DNA of 15,129 nt. It comes from Actinomycetota bacterium. GTDB taxonomy: Bacteria > Actinomycetota > Acidimicrobiia > Spongiisociales > UBA11373. Positions 1 to 7,191 of this stretch are shown here, piece by piece. The translations under genes were made by a program, and so were the position numbers. The notes below the pieces were generated by a model. That model made no database searches. It was not told the origin of the DNA and worked only from the letters and a program-made list of their open reading frames with translations. Positions within the stretch are counted from its first letter, which is position 1, and each line of letters opens with the position of its first letter. Where the stretch lies: the NCBI GenBank assembly GCA_003486285.1, contig DNGH01000034.1:1-15129 (forward strand). Reading direction: 5' to 3'.

Positions 1-1
1 C

Positions 2-418
2 AGGCGGGCCGCCGCCAGGCGCCACTTCTTGGCCCTGGTCGGCGAGTCGGTGCGCCGCCGGTCCCTGGGGCGGTTCGACCTGGCGCTGCGGCTGATCCAG
101 CCCGGTCGAACCCTGATCGCCCTCCTCTCCGGCGTCGTGACCGCAGCGGCCCTGCTGTGGGCCCCACATTGGCTCTTGCCGGCACCGTGGTGGCTCGTCG
201 CCACCGGAATCCAGGTGCTGGCGCCGCTGCCGTTTCTGGTCCGCGATGGCGTCCCCGCCCGATACGTGGTCCGCTATCCGGCCCTGCTGCTCCTGGCGGG
301 CCTGGCCATCCCCATCCGGCTGGTGAGCCGGGTGCGGCGCACCTGGTATCACACCCGCCACCGCGGCGTCAGTCCCCCGGACTCCGCACCATCCGGCGGA
401 CCCGACCGGGACCCCTGA
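2..418 (+). CDS. C-terminal part of a membrane-associated glycosyltransferase, probably GT2 (5' end outside window)
   Basis: The reading frame is open from base 2 and ends at TGA 416-418, so the start lies upstream of the window. The first residues (RRAAARRHFLALVGESVRRR) resemble the basic, Arg-rich stretch after the catalytic domain of processive-type family 2 transferases, where a (Q/R)xxRW segment is followed by an R/H-rich helix. After it come two or three hydrophobic segments, roughly in-window residues 39-60, 63-80 and 92-107, then an Arg-rich, Pro-rich tail. This is the usual arrangement of a GT2 enzyme with C-terminal membrane helices. The catalytic domain is not visible, so the donor sugar cannot be guessed. 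The last 50 bases overlap the convergent glycosyltransferase on the other strand. A TTG at 29 could be read as a start, but the open frame upstream and the motif continuity argue for a truncated gene. Confidence 0.6.
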   Translation, partial: RRAAARRHFLALVGESVRRRSLGRFDLALRLIQPGRTLIALLSGVVTAAALLWAPHWLLPAPWWLVATGIQVLAPLPFLVRDGVPARYVVRYPALLLLAGLAIPIRLVSRVRRTWYHTRHRGVSPPDSAPSGGPDRDP

Positions 419-1364
419 GCAGACCCCACCACAGGCCCATCCCGTACCCCAGGTGCATGAGCGCCGCCGCCGGAACGACCAGCGGGGACCCGCCCCGGGC
501 GGTGGCCCAGGCGCCGGCCAGGGCCAGCAACCACAAGCCGAGCAGTGTCCCGAGGGGCCAGAGGGGCCCGGCGATGGCCACCGCGACTCCGGCGACGACT
601 CCCGCCACGAGGAGCGCCGGAGCGAGGGGCCGCCATGAGGGAAAGGCCCCATTGGCCCACAGCATCTCGGCCTTGGCCTGTCCGTAACGGAACTGCTGGC
701 GCAGCAGGCTGCCCGGCGTCTGGCGGGGCCGGTAGGTGCTGCGGATCTTGGGATCCAGGTGCACCCGCCATCCCCGCCGGCGCATCCGGTGATAGAGGTC
801 GGCGTCCTCCCCCGCTCCCGAAGGAAACGAGCGGTACCCGCCGAGAGCCATGAAGTCCGCACGGCGGAACACTCCCAGGTACACCGTGTCGACCTCCCCG
901 GCCATCCCCTTACGGTGGAATCTGCCCGGACCGGTGGCCAGTGGTGACCGCATCGCCGCGGCAACCGCCCGGCCGAAGGGTGTGGTCCCCACCGGCACCA
1001 GCGCCCCGCCCGCGGCGGCGGCCCCGCTGGCTTGGAGCGCCGCCATCGAGTGCGACACGTAGTCGGGGGCATACACGGTGTGGGCATCGATGCGAATCAG
1101 GTACTCCGAGTCGACGCTGGCCGCGGCTCGATTCAGCCCCGGGCCCTGGCGCCGCTCGGGGTTGGCGATGATCGTGAGGTCGAGACGGTCGCGGAATCGA
1201 GCGACCTCACTCATCGTCTCGTCGCTGGAGCCTCCGTCGGCGACCACCACCCGCATCCGCCCGGCGTAGTCCTGATCGGCCAGGGACTCCAGGCACGCCG
1301 CGATGCTCTCGGCCTCGTTGTAGGTGGCGACCAGCAGCGCCACGTCGGGGGTCGCCTCGGCCAT
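369..1364 (-). CDS. ExoA-like family 2 glycosyltransferase with C-terminal membrane helices
   Basis: This 331-residue protein has a full GT-A family 2 domain. The nucleotide-binding start is LLVATYNEAESI (residues 10-21), followed by ADGGSSDET (42-50), a DxD-equivalent RIDAH (91-95), the acceptor-side motif YLGVFRRADF (162-171), GAGEDADLYHRMRRRG (183-198), and a QFRYGQAKAEM segment at 224-234 in the place of the QxxRW motif. This set is typical of the ExoA branch of GT2 (succinoglycan-type glucosyltransferases). Hydrophobic stretches at about 248-292 and 303-316 suggest membrane anchoring, so the active site should face the cytoplasm and act on lipid-linked oligosaccharide. The start is ATG at 1362-1364, with a TATCGT hexamer only 6 bases upstream and no strong Shine-Dalgarno. 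It is divergent from the Wzy-like gene and overlaps the preceding convergent gene by 50 bases. Exact sugar specificity is unknown. Confidence 0.88.
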   Translation of the reverse strand: MAEATPDVALLVATYNEAESIAACLESLADQDYAGRMRVVVADGGSSDETMSEVARFRDRLDLTIIANPERRQGPGLNRAAASVDSEYLIRIDAHTVYAPDYVSHSMAALQASGAAAAGGALVPVGTTPFGRAVAAAMRSPLATGPGRFHRKGMAGEVDTVYLGVFRRADFMALGGYRSFPSGAGEDADLYHRMRRRGWRVHLDPKIRSTYRPRQTPGSLLRQQFRYGQAKAEMLWANGAFPSWRPLAPALLVAGVVAGVAVAIAGPLWPLGTLLGLWLLALAGAWATARGGSPLVVPAAALMHLGYGMGLWWGLLRGPGRVRRMVRSPGD

Positions 1365-1370
1365 CGCCTC

Positions 1371-1376
1371 ACGATA
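1371..1376 (-). promoter_or_regulatory. Candidate -10 hexamer (TATCGT) of the ExoA-like gene, leaderless arrangement
   Basis: Read on the minus strand, TATCGT fits the actinobacterial TANNNT -10 pattern and ends 6 bases before the ATG at 1364. Transcription would start at or next to the A of the start codon, giving a leaderless mRNA. I see no convincing -35 element. The opposite gene shows the same geometry. Confidence 0.35.
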
Positions 1377-1413
1377 CCCGGTGGGCCACTCGCAGCCTCC
1401 CGGCGCGCCCGGC

Positions 1414-1419
1414 TACCTT
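1414..1419 (+). promoter_or_regulatory. Candidate -10 hexamer (TACCTT) of the Wzy/ligase-like gene, leaderless arrangement
   Basis: TACCTT fits TANNNT and lies 7 bases before the ATG at 1427, which would place the transcription start on the start codon. This makes ATG 1427 more likely than the in-frame TTG at 1418, which lies partly inside the hexamer. No -35 element is evident. Confidence 0.35.
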
Positions 1420-1426
1420 GACCGGG

Positions 1427-2749
1427 ATGCTCGCGCGCCCGCCCGCCAACGCCATTCGGACGACCGTCGGCATCGAGCCGGAACGGCGGGCCCAACTCTT
1501 CAGGCTCATGGTCGGACTGCTCCCCCTTCACACCGTCGCCCTGCACTGGTGGATTTCGTGGAAGCCCTGGTTGCTCCTGCTCGGCGTCGTGCTCGTCTGG
1601 CAGGCCGCCGAGGGCATCCGCAACCGCATCTGGCCGTGGCACCCGGCGGTATCGGCCGCCGCTGCGGGCTTCCTGATCGCGGCCCTGGCCTCTTGGTCGG
1701 GAAACGCACCGGAGCGCTTCCTCCGCTTGTTCCTGGCGCTCGTCGTCGGCACCGGCCTGCTGCTCGCCACGGCGCGGGAGCTGCGTTCTGTCGGGGCCGT
1801 GGACGCCACCCTGAGAGTGGCCTTCCGCTCGGCGGCGGCACTGGCGGTCTGCGCGTTCCTGGTCTCACTGCTGGCGGCGGGGACCTTTGGGGAGGAGGCC
1901 ATCACCTGGGCCAACGATCTCCCCGGCGTGGAGCGCCTCACCAAGGTGGCGTATCAGAGCGAGGGGTTCGTCGCCATAACCAACTGGCACGAGGATCCGG
2001 GGTACGCCGCCGCCTGGATGAACCTGTGGGCGTTCCTGGCCCTGGTTGCCTCGCGACGCGGGCTCGGTTTCAAGCGCCCCCTACTCGATGGCGCCGTCGT
2101 CGGTGGCCTGTGGCTCGGCGTGATCCTCACCCTGAGCCGGACCGGGCTGCTCGGCATGGTGGCCACCGTGCTCGCTTTCGCCTGGCGGGAGCGACGCACC
2201 ATCGGCGCCGCGACGCGGTTGCTGCTGGTGGCCGCGGCGGCAACCCTGGTGCTATTGGCCGTGGTGTGGGCACTCGACCCCGAGGGGGTCGGCAATGACC
2301 TCACCGCGGCGATCGGCTTCCGGTTCACCCAGGGGCTGAGTCTCGGACCCGGGGAAGGAGACCTGGGAGGTGACGGAGGGGAGATCGACTACCGCGGCGT
2401 GGTCTGGCCCCGCTACGTGGAGGCCTTTCGTCAGAACCCGCTGCGCGGGATCGGTCTTGGCACCGGCTGGGCCTCAGGTATGCAGGAACCCCACAACCTC
2501 GTGCTCGAGCTTCTCGGGGAGATGGGCATCGTCGGCTTCACCGGCTTCGCCGTGCTGATGATCACCGTGCTGCGACACGCCTCCAACCCCCTCGGTCGCA
2601 GCGCCTTGGTGGTGGCGCTGTCCGCCGCGATGACCCAGACGGTGCTCTTCGAGGCCACCTGGTGGTTCGCCGCCGGCCTGGCACTGGCTCCCGACCCGCA
2701 GGTTCCCAGCGACGTCTTCCAGGCCGGGGCGGGCAGCGAGGCTTCCTAA
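1427..2749 (+). CDS. O-antigen ligase / polysaccharide polymerase-like membrane protein (Wzy_C family)
   Basis: This 440-residue protein is dominated by hydrophobic segments, about ten predicted by eye, with one large hydrophilic loop near the C-terminal third. The Wzy_C signature is clear. A TLSRTGLLG segment (235-243) ends one helix. The loop then carries a variable acidic Gly-rich stretch (308-320), RGVVWPRYVEAFRQNPLRG (323-341), GIGLG (341-345) and EPHNLVLELLGEMGIVG (354-370). The His in PHN (356) and the Arg in the TLSRTG segment (238) correspond to positions usually conserved in WaaL/Wzy-type GT-C enzymes. The role is either polymerisation of undecaprenyl-linked repeat units or transfer of a glycan to its acceptor on the outer face of the membrane; the two cannot be separated by sequence alone. 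The ATG start is preferred over TTG 1418, which would add only three residues. The next gene starts 57 bases downstream on the same strand and is probably co-transcribed. Confidence 0.87.
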   Translation: MLARPPANAIRTTVGIEPERRAQLFRLMVGLLPLHTVALHWWISWKPWLLLLGVVLVWQAAEGIRNRIWPWHPAVSAAAAGFLIAALASWSGNAPERFLRLFLALVVGTGLLLATARELRSVGAVDATLRVAFRSAAALAVCAFLVSLLAAGTFGEEAITWANDLPGVERLTKVAYQSEGFVAITNWHEDPGYAAAWMNLWAFLALVASRRGLGFKRPLLDGAVVGGLWLGVILTLSRTGLLGMVATVLAFAWRERRTIGAATRLLLVAAAATLVLLAVVWALDPEGVGNDLTAAIGFRFTQGLSLGPGEGDLGGDGGEIDYRGVVWPRYVEAFRQNPLRGIGLGTGWASGMQEPHNLVLELLGEMGIVGFTGFAVLMITVLRHASNPLGRSALVVALSAAMTQTVLFEATWWFAAGLALAPDPQVPSDVFQAGAGSEAS

Positions 2750-2806
2750 CATCGCTTCGATGCGAGACCCCCAGGAGCCTGGAGCGATTCGATCCGGAAC
2801 CCCGCG

Positions 2807-3853
2807 ATGACTCGACGCCCGGTTCCGGTGACGGTCGTGATCGTCACCCACAACTCGGAACGGCACATCGAGGCTGTCGTGTCTCGCCTCATCGAGGATC
2901 CCGAGGGCCCGTCCCAGGTGATCGTCGTCGACAACGCATCCGACGATCGCACCCGGGAGATCGTCGCCGGCTTCGCGGTCGACCTGGTCGAGTCTCCCGA
3001 CAACCTGGGGTTCCCGGCGGGCTGCAACCTCGGCGCCACCAAGGCCGATCAGGCGGCGCTGGTGTTTCTCAACCCCGATACCGAGCCTCACCCCGGCTGG
3101 TTGGTCCCGCTGCTGGCAGCACTCGAGGAGCCCGGGGTGGGTGCCGCCCAGCCGACGCTGGATCTGGTCGACCAACCGGGGCACTTCTTCACCTCGCACA
3201 GCGAGCTCACTTACCTCGGCTTCGCCTGGTCCACCGATGCGGGCAAGCCGATTCCACCCACCCACCGCGGAGGCGATGTCGCCTTCCCCTCGGGAGCCGC
3301 GCTGGCCATCAAGCGGGAGACCTTCGAGGCCCTGGAGGGTTTCCGGCCCGGATACTTCCTCTACCTCGAAGACGTCGATCTGGGCTGGCGCTTGCGGCTG
3401 CGCGGGCTGCGCGCCGTGCAGGTTCCCGAGTCGCGTGTCTCCCACGATTACGACTTCGAGCGGCACGCCAGGAAGATGTACTACCTGGAGCGCAACCGGT
3501 TGCGCATGGTGTTCGCCAATTACCGGCCCTCCACGCTCGTGCTGCTCTCACCGGCGCTGCTTGCGGTCGAACTCGGGATCGTGGCCGCCGCCATCAAGAA
3601 CCACTGGTTCGGCGACAAGGTGCAGGGATGGAAGGACCTATGGCGGCTGCGTCACGAGGTGGCGGCGGAGGCCAGGCAGACCCGGGCACAGCGCCTGATC
3701 TCCGATGGCGAGATGATCCGGACCATGGGTGCCGAGTTCCGCGGCATCACCCAGATCTCGCTGCCGCCGTTCATGGGCATTGTCGACCGGGGAATGGCCT
3801 GGTATCAGAAGGTGGTGGTGTGGGTGCTGGGGTTGGGGCGCAACAGAGGGTGA
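2807..3853 (+). CDS. Rhamnosyltransferase-like family 2 glycosyltransferase (WbbL-type)
   Basis: This 348-residue protein has a GT-A family 2 domain of the type that includes WbbL rhamnosyltransferases. VVIVTHNSE (10-18) opens the fold. VDNASDD (41-47) and NLGFPAGCNLGA (66-77) bind nucleotide. NPDTE (89-93) is the DxD-type metal site. GAALAIKRETFEALEGF (163-179) and YLEDVDLGWRLRLRG form the acceptor/catalytic-base region. The segment RKMYYLERNRLRM (about 212-224) is typical of this subfamily and is followed by one hydrophobic stretch (about 242-262). The substrate is probably a dTDP-rhamnose-like or similar deoxysugar donor and a lipid-linked acceptor, but the family is broad. No start codon lies in frame between the upstream region and ATG 2807; a GGAG run lies upstream (2781-2784) but is far from the start. 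Its stop is only 6 bases from the end of the convergent SpoIID gene. Confidence 0.88.
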   Translation: MTRRPVPVTVVIVTHNSERHIEAVVSRLIEDPEGPSQVIVVDNASDDRTREIVAGFAVDLVESPDNLGFPAGCNLGATKADQAALVFLNPDTEPHPGWLVPLLAALEEPGVGAAQPTLDLVDQPGHFFTSHSELTYLGFAWSTDAGKPIPPTHRGGDVAFPSGAALAIKRETFEALEGFRPGYFLYLEDVDLGWRLRLRGLRAVQVPESRVSHDYDFERHARKMYYLERNRLRMVFANYRPSTLVLLSPALLAVELGIVAAAIKNHWFGDKVQGWKDLWRLRHEVAAEARQTRAQRLISDGEMIRTMGAEFRGITQISLPPFMGIVDRGMAWYQKVVVWVLGLGRNRG

Positions 3854-3859
3854 CCGCCG

Positions 3860-5929
3860 TCAGCCCCAAAGGCCGGTGACCGGTGTCAGCTGCGGGATCC
3901 CGAACACGAAGATGTAGTCCGCACCGCCCAGATAGTCGTCGCGCAGGTAGAAGGTGGCGGTCGCCGGGCGGTACAGCCCAACGGTGTCCATCCCGTCACC
4001 GTTCCAGTCGCCGACGATGACCTTGTCCGTCAGTTGGGCGGCGTCGTACAAGTACACGATGTCGGCCGAGCCGCCGGTGGGCGAGTTGGTCAGGTAGACC
4101 GTCCGGTTGGAGGGCCGATACACCCCGACCGTGTCGATGCCATCACCATCCCAGTCCCCTGCCAGTGGCTGATCGCCGGGGATCCCGAACAGGAAGTCGA
4201 CGTCGGCCACGCCGAACGTGTTCTCGTTGCGCAGGTAGAACCGTTGGTTCGAGGGGCGATAGATCCCGATCGACTCACAGCCATCGCCATCCCAGTCACC
4301 GGCGATGGGACGGTCCCCCGGAAGCCCGTAGTAGATGTCGATGTCGGCCACGCCAAAGCTGTTCGAGTTGCGCAGGAACAGGAAGCCGGCGCTGACCCGA
4401 TACAGCCCGAGTGAGGTGATGCCGTCACAGTCCCAGTCTCCCGAGAACGGTATGTCGGCGGGGTCGCCGTAGTAGAAGTCGAGAACCGACGCACCGGGGA
4501 CGTGAAGCCGGAAGATCCCGGTGGCCACCTCGTGGAGACCCACCGACTCCACCAGGTCCGTGGGTAGCGATCCGGTGGGCAGCGTGCCGATCGGGCTGGG
4601 GCAGGTTGGAACTTGGGGGGGAGGCGAACCGACGCTGTGCACCTGCATCGAGCGCAGGGCCAGCCAACCGCGTAGATCGCGGGTGCGCACCGTCGCCGAA
4701 CTGCCCCCGCCGGTGAAGCGTATCTCCAGTGCTGCGCCGGAACCCGAGCACCGGGTGATGGTCGTCCCGGTCACCGTACTGAAGGCGACGCCGCTGCGCT
4801 GGGTGAGAATCGCAGCCAGCTCGCTCGAAGTGAAGTCCTTGGACCACCGGGCAAAGGGGTTCAAGTCGGGGTTGGCGCTCCAGTGGTCGTCGACCGCCTG
4901 GAGGTGGGCCTGGTTGCTCCCACCGAATCCGTCGGCGTAGGACTCGGTCCAACCGTAGGTGCTGGAGGAGTAGAACGCCTTGATCGGCAGCAGATTCCCC
5001 CCGCTGGTGTGATTGGGATGGGTGACCACCTCGCCGTCGGTGTTGCGAACCGCGTTCGTCCAATTGGTCGCGCCGTACCCGTAGCCGACGTAGGACTGGT
5101 CGGCGGTCGTGGCCTGCACGTGGCACCAGCAGAACCGCCGTCCCGGGGCGGCGGGATCACCCCGGTCGTAGGCAGAGCGCAAGGCGTAGGAACGGGCCGC
5201 GATCGCCTGAGCTTCCAAGGCGGCCATGCCACCAGCCGACCCCCACGAATACGGCATCTCGGCGATACCGAGCGTGTAGTCCTCGGGGTCGATCTCGATG
5301 ACCACGTTGAACTTGGCCTGATCGCTGTGCGGCCTGATGCGCAGTGACCCCCTGGCGAACCTGCACTGCGGCCCGCTCGTGTTGGCACACCCCGGGATCT
5401 GGATCAGCGTGGTCGGCGATGCGAAGTCGGTCTGCCATCCATCCCACTCACCGTCGAAGGTGCACGGTCCGGTGAGGTTGCCGGCTGGGGCTTCTAGCAG
5501 GCAGTTGCCACCACCGGTGGCCGTCACGGTGAAGGTGTCCCCTGGGTCGACCGCCACCGTGTTCGTCCCGTTGCTCAACACCACCGGAACCCCCGGTGCA
5601 GAGATGGCCTGCACCGTGAACGACTGGCTCGACGACACCTCCACGTTGACCCACAGCGGAATGTCAAAGGCCGGGTGCACCACCTGGACCGTGGTCCCCG
5701 TGTAGTAGTGCGACATGATCTGGTCGGCGGTGTATCCCTCCTTCGACATCCCGAAGCCGCCGAACTGGCTGAAGCCGACGGAGTGTCCCCAGCCGCCGCC
5801 CACAAAGGTGAACACTGTGGCGTCCTGGGCATCGACCTCCGTGGCCGGAGCCAGGGCCAGAAGGGTCGTCGCGATCACCAGCAGGGCCGTCCGAATGGAT
5901 CGAGCTGTGCGTTTTGTCACCTGAGGCAT
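3860..5929 (-). CDS. Secreted SpoIID/LytB-domain protein with C-terminal DxDxDG repeat block
   Basis: This 689-residue protein starts with a signal peptide: a basic n-region (KRTARSIR), a hydrophobic core (about 14-29), and probable cleavage after VDA34. The mature N-terminus carries GWGHSVGFSQFG (46-57) and DQIMSHYYTGT (69-79). This is the hallmark motif usually found at the end of SpoIID domains, placed first here as in many actinobacterial members. The catalytic-type region follows: LGIAEMPYSWG (220-230, E224 matching the family's essential Glu), ALEAQAIAARSYAL (237-250), FCWCH (266-270), ADQSYVGYG and NTDGEVV, and KAFYSSSTYG. SpoIID enzymes cleave denuded peptidoglycan glycan strands. Residues about 464-689 are a repeat block (listed separately). 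ATG 5929 is chosen because AGGTG lies 9 bases upstream and the signal peptide then begins at residue 1; an in-frame GTG at 5992 would add 21 residues in front of it. Its link to polysaccharide export is only positional. Confidence 0.88.
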   Translation of the reverse strand: MPQVTKRTARSIRTALLVIATTLLALAPATEVDAQDATVFTFVGGGWGHSVGFSQFGGFGMSKEGYTADQIMSHYYTGTTVQVVHPAFDIPLWVNVEVSSSQSFTVQAISAPGVPVVLSNGTNTVAVDPGDTFTVTATGGGNCLLEAPAGNLTGPCTFDGEWDGWQTDFASPTTLIQIPGCANTSGPQCRFARGSLRIRPHSDQAKFNVVIEIDPEDYTLGIAEMPYSWGSAGGMAALEAQAIAARSYALRSAYDRGDPAAPGRRFCWCHVQATTADQSYVGYGYGATNWTNAVRNTDGEVVTHPNHTSGGNLLPIKAFYSSSTYGWTESYADGFGGSNQAHLQAVDDHWSANPDLNPFARWSKDFTSSELAAILTQRSGVAFSTVTGTTITRCSGSGAALEIRFTGGGSSATVRTRDLRGWLALRSMQVHSVGSPPPQVPTCPSPIGTLPTGSLPTDLVESVGLHEVATGIFRLHVPGASVLDFYYGDPADIPFSGDWDCDGITSLGLYRVSAGFLFLRNSNSFGVADIDIYYGLPGDRPIAGDWDGDGCESIGIYRPSNQRFYLRNENTFGVADVDFLFGIPGDQPLAGDWDGDGIDTVGVYRPSNRTVYLTNSPTGGSADIVYLYDAAQLTDKVIVGDWNGDGMDTVGLYRPATATFYLRDDYLGGADYIFVFGIPQLTPVTGLWG
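3863..4540 (-). repeat. About 47-residue tandem protein repeats (FG-GAP/VCBS-like) in the SpoIID protein
   Basis: The C-terminal third of the SpoIID-domain protein repeats the pattern GDWDxDGxxxxGxYR...FYLRN...G.AD...FGxPGDxP. The GDWxxDG cores lie at residues 497-503, 544-550, 591-597 and 640-646, spaced 47, 47 and 49 residues, and a last truncated copy ends the protein with TGLWG. The DxDxDG loop looks like a calcium-binding turn; copy one has Cys at a non-ligand position and copy four has DWNGDG. The periodicity is also visible in the DNA as recurring CCATCCCAGTC-like strings about 141 bases apart. Such repeats resemble beta-propeller blades of integrin-like/VCBS proteins and could bind wall glycan or surface polysaccharide (inference). 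Confidence 0.85.
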
Positions 5930-5930
5930 T

Positions 5931-5941
5931 GTGTCAGACAC
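5931..5941. repeat. 11-bp perfect palindrome GTGTCAGACAC just upstream of the SpoIID start
   Basis: GTGTC-A-GACAC is a perfect odd palindrome lying one base upstream of the start codon at 5929 and overlapping the likely ribosome-binding site (AGGTG, minus strand, 5939-5943). It could be an operator or a small mRNA hairpin affecting initiation; chance occurrence is possible. Confidence 0.3.
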
Positions 5942-6029
5942 CTGGAGTTGTGAGGAACCCTTGCCGCTCCACAACCCGAACGGTCGAGTCACGGCATGGC
6001 GGACCTCTCCAGGTTATCGACCACGCGAT

Positions 6030-6044
6030 ATATCACCTTGATAT
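6030..6044. promoter_or_regulatory. AT-rich inverted repeat ATATCACCTTGATAT in the divergent SpoIID/methyltransferase promoter region
   Basis: Two perfect 6-base arms (ATATCA and TGATAT) flank CCT, inside the only AT-rich patch of the region 5930-6090. It lies between two divergent genes in otherwise very GC-rich DNA, as expected for a regulator-binding site or promoter. A TATATC string at 6029-6034 could serve as a -10 element, and TAGTGT at 6051-6056 is a second candidate for the + gene. Which hexamer is used cannot be told by eye. Confidence 0.4.
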
Positions 6045-6074
6045 GTCCGGTAGTGTCGGAACCGCCAGTGCGAG

Positions 6075-6079
6075 AGGAG
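6075..6079 (+). promoter_or_regulatory. Ribosome-binding site (AGGAG) that supports the methyltransferase start at 6091
   Basis: AGGAG within GAGAGGAG lies 11 bases before ATG 6091. The spacing is slightly long, but no comparable sequence precedes the upstream in-frame ATG at 6043, so this site decides the start choice. Confidence 0.5.
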
Positions 6080-6090
6080 TGCAAGCGACC

Positions 6091-7185
6091 ATGAGCAGCG
6101 AGGGGGCGTTCGCCCGGAGTCGCCCCGCGACCGCCGGTGCCGGTCCACAAGGCGAATCCGGCCCTCCCGCTCCACTGGGTTTGCTTACTCCCGCTGCCTT
6201 CTGGACACCAGACAGCCTCGTCGAGTCGGCCTGGTACGAGCACGCCCCGTTTGCGTTCTGGCTGATCGATGCGCACCGACCCCGTGGATTCGTCGAGTTG
6301 GGAACCCACAACGGCTTCTCCTACCTCGCCTTCTGCCAGGCAATCGATCGCCTCGGCGTCGATGCGCGGGCCTACGCCGTCGACCATTGGCGCGGTGACG
6401 AGCACGCCGGGTACTTCGGCGATGAGGTGCTGGAGCAGCTTCGGACCTATCACGATCCGCGGTACGGGCGCTTCTCCCAGCTGCTGCAATCGTCCTTCGA
6501 CGACGCCGCCCCCAACTTCGCAGATGAAAGCATCGATCTGCTTCACATCGATGGGGCCCACCGCCTCGAGAGCGTGCAGAACGACTTCGAGACCTGGCTC
6601 CCCAAGATGTCGGCGCGCGGCGTCATGATCTTTCACGACATCAACGTCCGGCGAGACAATTTCGGCGTGTGGGAACTGTGGGAACGGGTCTCCCAGCTCT
6701 ATCCGCACTTTGCCTTCGACCACGGCTATGGCCTTGGAGTGCTCGGCGTCGGGCGGGAATCCCGGGAGAGCCTCGGGGCATTATTCGCTCTCACGGACGG
6801 CCCCGACGCCGAGGCGGTCAAGCAGGCATTCGCCCGTCTCGGCGCTGCGGTCACTGAGACGGCCCTACTCGAGCAGGCGCGCCACCAGCTGGCCGAGAAC
6901 AATCAACGCATCACTGGGCTACTACTGGCTGCACACGAGCTGGAGAAGCGCGCAGAGGACGCTGAGGCACGCGCCTCAGAAGCGGTTCAGGACGCGAGTG
7001 AGTCGGCAAACCGAGCTGCCGCTTACGAGCAGACAGCAAGTGCACTACAAGCACAGGTCGAGGACCTGGCCCGGAGGCTTAGCGCGGTGCATGCATCCCG
7101 GAGTTGGAGGCTTACGGCGCCACTGCGTGCAGTTGGACGACAGGTGCGTCGCATTGGAGGCCTGCGGCGCACGTCAGACCGTTGA
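6091..7185 (+). CDS. Class I SAM-dependent methyltransferase with C-terminal coiled coil and SRSWRLTAPLR tail
   Basis: This 364-residue protein has a Methyltransf_24-type Rossmann domain. FVELGTHNGFSY (67-78) is the SAM-binding motif I, AYAVDHWRGD (94-103) follows, IDLLHIDGAH (148-157) is the post-motif II acidic segment, and GVMIFHDINV (177-186) is the end of the core. Enzymes of this kind in polysaccharide loci often methylate sugars and may terminate chains. Residues about 250-335 are Ala/Glu/Gln-rich heptad-like sequence, a likely coiled coil. The tail contains SRSWRLTAPLR (336-346), a short motif I recognise from C-termini of glycosyltransferases and methyltransferases in surface-glycan clusters, possibly a membrane or partner-docking element. 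The ATG at 6091 has AGGAG 11 bases upstream; ATG 6043 lies inside the AT-rich inverted repeat and is less likely. The next gene starts 6 bases after the stop, so translational coupling is likely. Confidence 0.85.
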   Translation: MSSEGAFARSRPATAGAGPQGESGPPAPLGLLTPAAFWTPDSLVESAWYEHAPFAFWLIDAHRPRGFVELGTHNGFSYLAFCQAIDRLGVDARAYAVDHWRGDEHAGYFGDEVLEQLRTYHDPRYGRFSQLLQSSFDDAAPNFADESIDLLHIDGAHRLESVQNDFETWLPKMSARGVMIFHDINVRRDNFGVWELWERVSQLYPHFAFDHGYGLGVLGVGRESRESLGALFALTDGPDAEAVKQAFARLGAAVTETALLEQARHQLAENNQRITGLLLAAHELEKRAEDAEARASEAVQDASESANRAAAYEQTASALQAQVEDLARRLSAVHASRSWRLTAPLRAVGRQVRRIGGLRRTSDR

Positions 7186-7191
7186 GCCACT

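Noticed and set aside
1324..2298. 324-residue + frame overlapping the Wzy/ligase-like gene
   Set aside because: Arg/Gly/Pro/Ala-rich sequence with no motif, in another frame of a gene with clear Wzy_C signature.
2474..3466. 330-residue open frame on the minus strand opposite the ligase and rhamnosyltransferase genes
   Set aside because: It is antisense to two genes with strong family motifs, has low-complexity His/Gly/Arg-rich sequence, and shows no recognisable domain; GC-rich DNA yields such shadows.
2662..3879. 405-residue + frame overlapping the rhamnosyltransferase-like gene
   Set aside because: Same reason: out-of-frame reading of a well-supported GT2 gene, composition typical of a shifted high-GC frame.
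5914..6090. Upstream in-frame extension of the methyltransferase to 5914 or 6043
   Set aside because: It would run across the start of the divergent SpoIID gene and the AT-rich inverted repeat; ATG 6091 has an AGGAG site.
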